64,000 nucleotides of DNA from positions 868,001 through 932,000 of the forward strand of contig OY979721.1 in the NCBI GenBank assembly GCA_963855995.1, read 5' to 3'. Position numbers and translations under genes: made by a program. Positions within the stretch are counted from its first letter, which is position 1. Each line of letters starts with the position of its first letter. Positions 31,101 to 41,586 of the stretch are shown piece after piece. The notes beneath the pieces were generated by a model. That model did no database searches and was not told where the DNA came from. It was given only the letters and a program-made list of their open reading frames with translations. This DNA is from Muricea muricata (taxonomy: Eukaryota; Cnidaria; Anthozoa; Malacalcyonacea; Plexauridae).

Positions 31101-34100
31101 TATTCATGATTTCCCAAATTTTTTTTCAAAATTTTTTCCCGAATTTTTTTCAAATTTTTTTTCCCAAATTTATTTTCAATTTTTTTCCCATTAAATTTAA
31201 AACTGCCTGCGGTTCTATTCGCTGTGCTTCAAATCGGCCACGCAAAGTCCCCAAATTTAAAGATTGCAGTATTTGTTCCATATTTCAAACCCCCTGGGTT
31301 TACTTTCGATTTAAAACGCCAGAAAAGTCTTATATATTTTACCGTTTTATAACTGCGCTCAACTTGTAAATTTCCAAGCAGGAAATGACACGTGATCGCC
31401 CTATGAATATTCGATGAGTGTTTAGATATTCTTGATGACATGACGTATAGCAGAATCGTGTAAGATTCCACAACGCTGACCAAAGGTACTGGCTCACTGA
31501 GTATAATGACGCTGGAACCACCGCGTATAATGTTCAAAGCACTGCGTATAAAGGTGAAAGCACCGCATATAATGATGAAAGCACCGCGTACAAAGGTGAA
31601 AGCACCGCATATAATGATGAAAGCACCGCGTACAAAGGTGAAATCACCGCGTATAATGATGAAAGCACCGCATATAATGATGAAAGCACCGCGTATAATG
31701 ATGAAATACCTGCGTATAATGATGAAAGCACTGCGTATAATGCTCAAAGCACAGCATATAACGTTCAAAGCACCGCATATAATGTTCGAAGCACCGCATA
31801 TGTTTAAAGCACCGCATATAATGCTCGAAGCACCGCATATAATGTTTAAAGCACCGCATATAATGTTTAAAGCACCGCATATAATGTTTAAAGCACCGCA
31901 TATAATGTTTAAAGCACCGCATATAATGATTAAAGCATCGCATATAATGCTTAAAGCACCGCATATAATGTTCAAAGCACCGCATATAATGTTTAAAGCA
32001 CCGCATATAATACTCAAAGCACCGCATGTCATGTTTAAAGCACCGTATATAATGTATAAAGCACCTAATGAAATGACGTTTTATCACTTAAGACAGCTAT
32101 GGCTTTCCATATTACTACAGGCGCAACTCACGAGGGCTTCCTGGAACGTAAACTACGTCACACACTGGGCTTTGCCAAGCTGCTTTAGCCCTACCTCTGC
32201 ATGGGTTAAACTTTAACCCATTTTCTCAGTTTTTGTAATTCTACATGTCTGCTTGTTTTCAAACATCAGAACTATTGACCCAGACAGAGATTTCTGAAGA
32301 AATGTCTCCAAGTTTCTTTTGCATTTTGTGTTAGCCCGGGGTAGAACTCGCCAGGTTTCGGGTAAAAACCGAGCCCTGCATGGAGCTCAACAACTTTGTT
32401 GAATCGAACAGTCTTGTGTAAGCAGGTTGTGAAAGCTTAGAACAAGCGATGCAAACACATTACGTTGACAAGTTGCATGTCGAGACAGCTCCGGCACAAG
32501 CGCCAACCTACCACAGGTCAGATAGCTTTTGTAGTTAATATTCAAATGGTTAAAACACAAAGAAAACAAGGCCGGAAAAGAGTCTATACCTGGGTATAAA
32601 GTAAGTCGTTTTAGAAGCCATTTAACATACTCGCAGGTCGTGCTTTATTAGACAGAAAAAGCTCGGCTGCGCCTCCCACTGTTATGTCTGATAAACACTC
32701 CTGCTCGTGTTTTAAACATTAAATAACTTAAAATTAAACAAAGACACAGTGACAATAAAACTCACTGGATTGCCATACGTTACAGACGTGTACTTGGGAT
32801 GATGAAATCTCTTAACATGGGCATCGTCATGTTCATTGTGATGAGGCGAGCATTTGAAATATCTCTATAGAAAGGAAAAAAACACGTCTGATTCAAGGTA
32901 TTGTACGACTTAGTGATCGGAAGCCATGCTGCAATTAGGATAGATTGGAAACACAGGTAAAAAAGCATTGATAGCGAGTTTGAACACGAAAACGAAGTAC
33001 GAAGACGTATTTTGCTGCTTCTTTGCCAGTTACAATACCAAACGTGACTAGTAAACATCTATCTCGCAGAATAAAAATTAGAGGAACTTCTAGTACAAGT
33101 CTACTAGCACAAATCCGGAATCCATCAGAAATCCATTACTGGAAATCCGGAATTTACTAGTAGGAGTTTGGAATACATCAAAATCCACTACTGTAAATCC
33201 AGAATCCTCCAGTAGAAATCCGGAATCCATCAGTAACCCACTACTCGAAATCCGGAATTCACTAGTAGGAATCTGGAATTGGTGGTAACCTCTTAGAACC
33301 TTTCAATAGGCCCACTTTAAATGTATTTGTACTTTGTATTTATATATTTTAAACCAGAGCGTCTGATGCCTGTGCATTTATTGACTTTTAGCGGGTAAAC
33401 AAGTCCAAATACTATCATTGACATATTCCTATCCATTACATCTGCACTACCAAAATTATCATGAGAATCATAACTCACCCTGCATTGTCTACTGGTGGCA
33501 CACATATATTGCAGAACGCTGGAAAACGCATCATCTATCGTCGTGTGTATTTGAGGATCCTGAGAATTAAGAAATGAATAACGTGATGAGCCTCGTGTGC
33601 GACCACAGGTTTCTAGAAGATGCATGGAAAACACTCGCGCAAATCCGCCTATTCGCGGGTAGATTAAAGACAGCGAACATTTTAAGTGTATTTATTAAAC
33701 AATTATTGAACGAGGCCGAGCAGGATATGAGGTTATAATAAGGCAGAGGTTTGTGTTATAACACAAACCGAGGCCTTAATAATTTCTCATATCCTGCGAG
33801 AACCAAATTCAATAATTGTTTTATTATTTTTTGAAAATATTTTAAACTCACAACCTGCCAAAAAAGTTGAAACAGAAACTTTTCAATTTCATTACGTTGC
33901 AACAAGTCTATTAAAATCCGGCTTGAAGGAACTACAGAACAGTACGGTCCTCTTATAAAGATTTTCACAGCATTTCTGTTGTAAATCGGCTGTAAAACGG
34001 AATGTGAACCACACGCACGATTTCGCTGCGTTTCAAACAACATCTGCCTGATGAATTGCTTTGCAAAGACACGTTACGCAGCGCCTTACGAACTCACCTG

Positions 34101-34223
34101 GTCAAAATTCATTGATTTTTCCGTTGGTGTCGGCCATTCTATCTCTCTCTTTCTTGCTCTTGCTAAAGTCGCTGTACTCTGTCGTCCAGACCGGCATAAT
34201 ATACAGTTAATATATTCTCCTTG
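25124..34223 (-). CDS. AKIP1-like: AKIP1-like (A-kinase-interacting protein 1) gene
   Basis: Exons found on the minus strand: about 34098-34223, then 33479-33559, 32766-32864 and 25124-25270. All later joins are phase 0. The protein reads LARARKREIEWP, then DDAFSSVLQYMCATSRQC, then RYFKCSPHHNEHD...HHPKY, then VHVELTPGTYAVTAGQ...VVRLDPGQTVDMTF. In order, these match the conserved blocks of vertebrate AKIP1 (ERAKRRAVDW, the TSSQC block, EVYPGTYSVTVGS, and DSGQSVDLVF at the C-terminus). Known AKIP1 binds the PKA catalytic subunit and affects NF-kB p65 nuclear retention. The first coding exon and start codon are not resolved. An ATG in another frame at 34137 would stop before the donor. The 7.5-kb last intron carries the foldback structure. 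Confidence 0.8.
26199..26790. repeat. 22-bp tandem array, left arm of the foldback
   Basis: About 26 copies of a unit near ttatatgcggtgctttaaac. Copies become diverged towards 26600-26790 (cgcagtgctttcatcattat). The same array in reverse orientation is at 31500-32060. Confidence 0.92.
27110..31180. repeat. AT-rich higher-order repeat core of the foldback
   Basis: Units of gggaaaaaattttgaaaaaa alternate with attcatgaataattcatgaa. Near-identical blocks start at about 27600, 28490, 29385 and 30215, so the higher-order period is about 830-890 bp. Blocks of the complementary sense (tttttcccaaattttt) follow in each unit, so each unit is itself partly palindromic. Phe/Lys-Asn-rich open frames here are artefacts. 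Confidence 0.9.
33085..33285. repeat. short tandem repeat, aaatccggaatccatcag
   Basis: Four to five diverged units of about 45-50 bp with actagtagaaatccggaat / ccactactggaaatcc, in an AKIP1-like intron. Confidence 0.7.
33700..33822. mobile_element. hairpin element (gagcaggatatgag)
   Basis: Palindrome with arms attattgaacgaggccgagc...aggtttgtg and cacaaaccgaggcctt...caataatt around a ttataa loop, in an AKIP1-like intron. Confidence 0.65.
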
Positions 34224-35186
34224 CTAAATCGTTGGAAAAATGGTTACACACTGAGTAAACTATGTTATCAAATAAGGTTTTAATGTCAATGACAATTACA
34301 ATGACTACAAAAAAATGATTTCATTACAGTAAAGTCGGGTGCTAAATGTCACAATAACACTGACATGGAGTACCTAACCCGATCTGCGAGGGAGAGCCCC
34401 CTCTAAAATTTAGCTTTTTAAGATTTGGGTGGGAATTTCAATATTTTTTTGGGTGGGGGGAGAGGGAGTAAGAACCTTCGCCTTCTCGAGTAAGAACGTA
34501 CCTCAGAACAAGTATGAACGTTTAATAAGAACGTTTACTCGTGGGCAATAGCCTGTTGAGTAAATCCGTTGATGCTAAGCCTAAGAAAACTAAACTGAAC
34601 TATAAGCTAAGCTGAACTAAAGTAAACTTGACCCCCTGTTTAAGTTTCTGTGTTTCTACACGGTCATTTATTGCAAAACCTCAGAAACCAAAAGTCATAT
34701 TTAATATCCTCAAAATTTACGCTAGCCCATGGTTAAGTTAATCCACTTTTTACAGATGAAACGCACTAGTCGAAAGGTCGTACGCTATTGGTTGATTTGT
34801 GGAATGTAGTGGTCGAGGTGGTCGGCCAATCACTGCGTTTTACGACGCGTATCTAGGCTACAGTAAACTGCAGTAGATGATAAGTGTGTGACAACGATTA
34901 ATATAATAATGCATAATAATGCTAAAACGAGTTGATATAATATTTTTGTCTACGATTCTTTGTAGGTTACAAGATTTCTCCAATGAAAGTACATAATTAT
35001 TATTGCATAGGAAGACAACACAAAGTTGATAAAAGTTGAAGAAGACGCTCTCGATAACGTTGCTCATGTGAAATATAAGACAACGTTATACAATACAATA
35101 CAGGATTCGCCCCGAGATCATTTTTCATTTTACGCGCACGAATTTCGCTTCCTTCACCATGTCTCTCCTCCTGTACAAACACAATA

Positions 35187-36857
35187 TTAAATATACATGA
35201 TGCTTTTGTCGGCTAACAAAACAAAAGGTCCACTTGGATGGGAGGAAATACTGAACTCAGTGAGATAAATGTCTGTACTCTTACATAAGCACGTTGTGGT
35301 CTCCAGGTCGCCTGATTCTGAGTAAATGAGCAGAAAATTTTTATGAGAACGTTCATAAGCGTGGTGCTTGTAAGTCGAAACAATTATTTTGGACAAGACA
35401 TGATGAAATGCGACACCCAGGACGCTGTGATCTTTTGGTAGTTTTATTGTCGACTTCAGATTTCCTTCCTCAGTGAATATTCTCACTTCCTGGCTTTCGA
35501 AATATGATGTGATAATTTCATTCCTCTCACTGATACTCAGGAAGGGTATGGAATCAAAATACGTCGTCTCAAACTTGTGCTTCAGCTGTCCAACGTCGTC
35601 GCAAATGTACACATAGGGCCAATCTTTTTCAACAACGATCACCTCATTGTTTTTGTTTATTACCATTGTGATCGTGCCTAACGATACCATGAGGAAATCC
35701 AATAGACATGTGTGCATGACGTTATAATTCGCGTCTAATATACACAGCGCGACAATGTGATCGTGGCCATGTTCTTTTTGTGCTTCAACCGTTATCATCA
35801 CATAAACCTTGTCATTCTTGTCCACTGCAAGTGCAACATCCCAGTGTTTTGTAACGTGAAATTCTTTGGGGTCTGGTAATTCAACCGTTTTGCTTTCCCC
35901 AGTTCTGGAAATGACCTTGATAGAGTTAGCAGACCCTTTAACAATAACTTCACTACGACTGTTAACAGCGGGATTATAATGTTCATCAAGTTCGACTTTG
36001 CTACGATGTTGGTTCAATTCTTTTCCCATGGACGTTCTGTCCGAAATCAGCGTCCATTCATTTAAGATTGGATGAAAACCACGGTCAGCGAGTTCAATTC
36101 TCGGCCAGCACTGGAGTACTGGATTCTTAGCGCTCAACTTTAAAACATAATCATACAAATGGCAGTTAATGAGCATTATTGACTTCACATTCTCAAGGCG
36201 TTCGTCTTTGTTCAACGGCTCCATCTCTTCGTTTGATATATACACATTAAACATTTCTTGAATGGCCGGTAAGCTGTGAAGCTTTTTCAGAAACGACATG
36301 CATCCTTCGATTGCGTTCTCAGGATTGTGAAGGTATTCCAATATTTCGGAAACTGTTCGTAACTTCGCGGCGAAGATTCTGTCTTTGATGCTTAATGCCT
36401 CGTTACAGAACGCTTCGGTTGCTTTTCTACGTGCATCTTCGAATCTTTCCTTGGCCGATTCAAGCTCTTTATTTGAGTCGAGCTTCATCTTCTCGATGGA
36501 ATGAGAAAGCTCTAGGACTTCCCTCAAAGTATAAGAGCCAACAGTGCTCAACATTGTCGATGTTTCACCGCCATCATCTTTGGTTTCATTTCGCAAAGCT
36601 TTCTCGTCGAGATTTGACTCATTAAGAGCAACATTGAGTACATCGACTCCTTCCTGCAGGTAAGTGTAGCTGCTGAGCAAATCTTCCGATGAAAGGCCTA
36701 ATTTCGTCTTCATCTCGTTTAACTCTTTCGCAAGAAACTCGCGAGTTTTGGCGTCTGTGACATCGCCACCCTTAGGCTTTTCAACCGTCCAGTCTATAAC
36801 GTTGTTCCATAGCAGACCCAGTGTTGAACTCAGAATACTCGTGACGATTGAAGACAT
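35187..36857 (-). CDS. intronless 556-aa protein, cnidarian-type, unknown function
   Basis: Single exon, ATG at 36857 (MSSIVTSILSS), stop at 35187. The N-terminus (about 1-60) has GLLWNNVIDWTVEKPKGGDV and REFLAKELNEMKTKLG. This opening resembles a family of uncharacterised proteins I associate with corals and sea anemones; that link is from memory. Residues about 110-200 are helical and charged. The C-terminal half (about 290-556) has repeated beta motifs ending D-x-N-x-x-V/I-x-V (VDKNDKVYVMI, INKNNEVIVVE), which suggests an NHL-like beta-propeller. There is no signal peptide or membrane span. It has no intron although every neighbour does, so it could be an old retrocopy or belong to a family of single-exon genes. 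The function is not known. Confidence 0.75.
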   Translation of the reverse strand: MSSIVTSILSSTLGLLWNNVIDWTVEKPKGGDVTDAKTREFLAKELNEMKTKLGLSSEDLLSSYTYLQEGVDVLNVALNESNLDEKALRNETKDDGGETSTMLSTVGSYTLREVLELSHSIEKMKLDSNKELESAKERFEDARRKATEAFCNEALSIKDRIFAAKLRTVSEILEYLHNPENAIEGCMSFLKKLHSLPAIQEMFNVYISNEEMEPLNKDERLENVKSIMLINCHLYDYVLKLSAKNPVLQCWPRIELADRGFHPILNEWTLISDRTSMGKELNQHRSKVELDEHYNPAVNSRSEVIVKGSANSIKVISRTGESKTVELPDPKEFHVTKHWDVALAVDKNDKVYVMITVEAQKEHGHDHIVALCILDANYNVMHTCLLDFLMVSLGTITMVINKNNEVIVVEKDWPYVYICDDVGQLKHKFETTYFDSIPFLSISERNEIITSYFESQEVRIFTEEGNLKSTIKLPKDHSVLGVAFHHVLSKIIVSTYKHHAYERSHKNFLLIYSESGDLETTTCLCKSTDIYLTEFSISSHPSGPFVLLADKSIMYI

Positions 36858-37837
36858 ACTCAAACAAGCGAACGATAGTGAACTTTAGGATCAACAGACA
36901 ATATGTGCAAGCACGTCAACTCACAGAATATCAGTGCATGAATATGCAGTTTACTGTGAATGATTATTTAGCACGGTGTGTTCTTCCATGCAGTCAAGGT
37001 CAAGTGCGTGGGAGTAGGAAGAGAAATACTGCAGCACAAAACATGGACTGACTGGGCAGTTTGACTGGAACGGAGTACTGGACTGGACGATCGAGGCTGG
37101 ACTTGACCAGTTGGACAGTTGGACCAGGCGGGACTTCTACAGTTTGGTTTTTCTCGTTTTAACTAGATTTAATTTGACGGTTATCTTTTTTCTTTCGATG
37201 AAAAAATAATGGTCAAAAACAATGATTTTGCCAGATGAAAAGCGTTAACGAAGATACTTCAGATACCTCGATTTTGTTGGATGTTTTTCAAACCCAACGA
37301 CGTAAAATTTCATTGATCTGTTATTCCATAATAACTCCTCACATGCAGTTTACGAAGAACGTTGAGTTCAAAAAGGCAGCCAACAATATCAAACAAACCC
37401 TTCCGCAATGCTGTTCCAGCTACAGAGACTCTTTCTATGATACAACAGTTTTTGTTGGCTCACCCATAAGCGGAACTATATACCAATTAGATTACGATCT
37501 CGAGATTTCTATGTGGTGATATGGTTGATGAGAGGGATCGAAATCTTTATATCTAGTGGATCTTATTATACCGTTTGTAGATTTCAAGAAAGATTTGTAG
37601 AAAGATTACATGTGCTGGTAAAGAACAAACAAGCAAGCTGTACATACTAACTTGTGCCCACACACGCCCAGATGACGCCATCGAATCACGTGATGTACTT
37701 GCGGAAAATGTTTTCGCGGGTTTTTCCACTTTTATCTAAGCTTGTGACGCACGCTATGACGTCATCTGTTATCTATGACAGTACAGACGCACGCGGAAAT
37801 AAAATCTACTTGTCAAAGAGACATTGGTCATTGCTAT

Positions 37838-38235
37838 TTTAACCACGGGCTACAGGACAGGCGCATTGCGATACTGTTTACGTACGTAAATAAGAAAATT
37901 ATTAAAATGTTATAAACCGTATTGTACTTGCTCATGAATCATTTAGATATTCAAATAATGGGAGCGTTCTAAACGTCGTGATTTCGTTCGGAAATAGTGA
38001 AATACAAATCCTTGTTCTGTTATACATCGTCGCCATATTGAATCAATCACAAACAAGGATTTGTATATTGTATTTCACTATTTCCGAACGAAATCACGAC
38101 GTTTAGAACACTCCCATCATTTGAATATCTAAATAATTCATGAGTAAGTACAATACGGTTTATAACATTTTAATAATTTTCTTATTTACGTACGTAAACA
38201 GTATCGCAATGCGCCTGTCCTGTAACCCGTGTTAT
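37838..38235. mobile_element. long-armed MITE, about 170-bp arms
   Basis: Left arm from ttttaaccacgggctacagg. The right arm is the complement, ending cctgtaacccgtgttataac. Arms stay near identical through gtttacgtacgtaaataag, gaatatctaaatgattcatg and gaaatcacgacgtttagaac. The central loop is about 60 bp. It lies about 1 kb upstream of the 556-aa gene. Confidence 0.85.
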
Positions 38236-41200
38236 AACTAGAATCAATCGCAATTAAGAGGCACAAGCCTGCTTTTAATCATGAAAAAAGACTTTGGCAG
38301 AACTTTATACTAGCATGTTATGTTTGTTCACTGTATTTATATATAAGGTCGTGATTTTTCTGACAATCACTAAAGAATATTGGAAACGTAGAAATTTATC
38401 ACGATTCATCAATTTTCGAAGTTCCTTTTCTATTGTATTGTAACTAAACATCATTAATAGAGCTGTGTCGACAGACATATAACACCTACAGTACTTACTT
38501 TGAATGTGCATACATGATTTTTTAAAAATTTTACCAGAGCATTCATTAGTATCCTGGCGATGACTGTATGTAAGTCGAAACGTTGAAAATCAATCAAAAT
38601 GATGATATTTGAGTGTCTGTTATTTTGCACTACAACCCAACTTTGCCTTCAGTAATTCTTAGTCTAGGCTAGAAATAGTACTTTTCTGGAACTGATCACT
38701 GATATGGATAATTATATTCAATTTTAATCAATTTCTTCCAACAAAAAATGCCTAGTAATCAACTCTGTGGGATGGGATGAATGCTTTCAGAAATGTTATG
38801 ATCACCAAAGGAAGGATGTGGAATAACTCATAACTCAGTACGCAGGTGCTTGTTAGAAAAAGTGTTTGGGAAAGGGATACACCCGTTTGCAAACCTAGTT
38901 GGTAAAACGGATCTAGAGTTGATGTCTTCAGACTTGTGGGTTAAGTGATTACAGATTGTGGGTAAATTTATCAACAGAATTGATCAGTGTTATATGGTTA
39001 TGCCATACCATGCAAATTTATTTAGATTCTTTTACACTTCACTATGCATTATAGACTTAAGTTTAGCTTACTTCATCTAGCATGAATAAGCAATATTTTA
39101 GCACCCAGAAGCTTATGTAAACAATTGTAAAAACAAACACTGTTCAGCTTTGTGTTGGCTGAGATATGAAAAGTCTTGTGCATGCTCATAGCATATTGCC
39201 TAACAATGCAGCAATCAAGTGAATAATAGGACATTAGCTTGTGGCCATATAAAACTAGACCTATTAGAGAACATGTTATTATTCATTAGGCAAAGAACTC
39301 GAGTAGCATCAACCACGCTGCTCTAACATGCTGATAAACATTGACAAAATAACATAGATATCTTTTTGATGGTCCACAAACTGATGTTATACAACAAACA
39401 CTTCAGCTGCTTGAACTAAACTGTAGTGATATCAGGTTGCAACGCTCACACAGATAATCTGTGTACAATGTGATTAATATAATAAAATTCAGAAATAAAA
39501 TTTATATATATATATATATATAAATGCTTAAAGAATGTGTGTCAAACATCATGCATTGCATGTCAACATCAATACAGGGGCCATTTTAGTGGTTGAGAAA
39601 TTTAAGTTATAGGATAAATTTCCTAGGTAAGATGTGAAAAATAACAGTGCAAAGCAAACATTTTTTATTGCTTAGATTTACATTCTTTTGTTGTACACAA
39701 GTGCAAGCTTAGCGGCTACCGTATGTAAAGTTGTAAGAGCCCGCCTCGTAAAAATAATGCTGATAAATCAAAAAGCAAGCTACGAGAAAATCCACTACTA
39801 CTTCTTCGGTCCTAAAACTTCTGCCTGTGGTATGTTGTGACTTGTGATAACTTACAAGTATTTATAATGTGTCAGTTTCAAGCTTAAGGATGTTGACTGG
39901 TTTTTCACCTGACTGCAAAGAATATACATGTATGATGGCATATCTTATCACAGCTGTTATATTGCAACCACATATTAAACGTGCAGAACTGAAGGCAAGG
40001 TCCTATGTTATAGGCTATACTGTTCTATATATATGGTTAAGCATGTTACATACTGCACAGGGTGCACAATAGAAGCATTAAATATTAATAAATTCATGAA
40101 TTTGCCAGTTTATTATATTGCAACCACACATAAAACATGTACAAATTGAGGGCCTATGTTATAGTCTATACTGCTCTATATCGTGAGTGCATCAAAACTT
40201 TCATTCATGGGTTGGCTTACCCAATACATGATATTATTATTCATTGTACTATATCCCTGTATTCTCATTGGTTAAGAGCCTACAGATAATTATGCATATT
40301 TCGGCACAGACAAAATAAATCTCCTATCTGTCAAGGTCAAATTTTGAACTTGACAAATATGACATTGTCGTGCCCATTTTGATTTGTATTCGCATCGCAG
40401 ATTTTTCTTGGGGGATGAATAATAAAAGAATAATTGAATTCGGCTTTTGCAGGATATCAGAATTATTCCGACCTCGGTCAGCGTTACCTGCCTCAGCTTC
40501 GCTTCGTCAGATAACGCTGACCTCGGTCTGAGTAATTCTGAGTATCCTGCTCAGCTTCATCCAGTAATTCTTAACAATTATATAATTTAATACTGAGCAT
40601 GGAAAATTAACAGAATTTTGAACCTCCATTTTTAAGATGCTCTTGAAATTTTGTTTTAAGTTGGAATTGTCAACTGATCTGGCTGATTTTTTTGCATTTG
40701 TTTTCATGTTTCACAAAAATACAATTGCAAAAATTGATACAAACATCGAATCATGCACACGGTGGTATTAAATATGGCCGTTTGGGTATATTCGTTCAAA
40801 AAGTGCGCCAAAAAGTCGTGCATCTTGAAAACATACTACACACACTGTCAATGACACAGACGTTTAAATGAAAACTAACACAACTTACCTTATTAGGCAT
40901 CAAACAAACTGCAAAAATGACCTTTTTTCCGATTTCTTTGGCTAGGCCTTTAGTTTTTTCTTATACAAACAAGCTGACGAGAGCAAAAGACGTCCGCAAT
41001 TTCGTCGGAATCCGAAGGTGGAGAAAATGGTCTAGACTGGAAATGGCCAAATTAATTAATTTCTGTCCAATTCCAAAAACTAAAAGCGCAATTTGAATTA
41101 CTAGGTAAATATTTTCGAACAATTTCACTAAATGTAAATTGTCATTTCTGAATTTCGTTTCTTTCCAGTCAGTTTTATAAAAATATTAATACCGGAAACC

Positions 41201-41586
41201 AGCATACGACAGTAACCGAGCACCTTACGATATCCGACGAAGAACGATTATAAATATGACTGGTTAGCAACAAGCAGTAAAATTTGCAACAAATAGCGAT
41301 TCCATTCACGCTATACGCTTGCTTTTAACTGTTTCTTCACAATTCTTAGTAATCTTTTCTTGCATTTTGCCCTTTGATGTCTGCTGCATTAATTCATATG
41401 TTAATTCATGCAAATTATGAAATACTTTACATATTGTTTCTATGTCAACGACGCTTTGCACATATTAAGTTTTCAAATTCTCTGTGTTTTGACAACAGAA
41501 GCCATACAATATAAATGAATGAAAATCGATAAAAAGCCGGTACAGTTTTAGCAGAGTTTGTAGCTATCAAGTTCGTCAACTTTACA
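38236..41586. other. intergenic spacer before the VWA gene
   Basis: No supported gene. It holds a (TA)n run at about 39503-39521, a diverged internal duplication (tgcagaactgaaggcaaggtcctatgtta... near 39980-40030 and tacaaattgagggcctatgtta near 40140-40175) and the hairpin at 40449-40553. Its last part must include the plus-strand VWA promoter; I see no clear core motif. Confidence 0.45.
40449..40553. mobile_element. hairpin element (gacctcggtcagcgtta)
   Basis: Arms tgcaggatatcagaattatt...gacctcggtcagcgtta and taacgctgacctcggtctga...gagtatcctgc with loop cagcttcgcttcgtcag. Same style as 10500-10633 and 33700-33822. Confidence 0.7.

Larger units (their letters stand above)
26152..32115. mobile_element. 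6-kb foldback (long inverted repeat) structure
   Basis: Left arm about 26152-27110 and right arm about 31180-32115 are inverted copies. Outer ends are tatggaaagccatagctgtc and its complement. Each arm has a 22-bp tandem array (left 26199-26790, unit about ttatatgcggtgctttaaac; right 31500-32060), then a unique stretch of about 310 bp. The core (27110-31180) is simple AAATTTGGG/AATTCATGAA-type DNA in a higher-order repeat of about 890 bp, roughly four copies. No transposase is visible. It fits a foldback element or a large palindromic satellite insertion, lying inside the AKIP1-like intron. Confidence 0.85.

Noticed and set aside
26150..32216. Open frames of His-Tyr-Met-Arg-Cys, Lys-Ala-Pro-His-Ile and Phe/Asn/Lys repeats
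   Set aside because: All arise from the tandem repeats of the foldback structure, in every frame and on both strands.
34059..34137. ATG-started frame MADTNGK at the first AKIP1-like exon
   Set aside because: It stops before the splice donor and is in a different frame from the conserved LARARKREIEW block. At most it is an upstream ORF.
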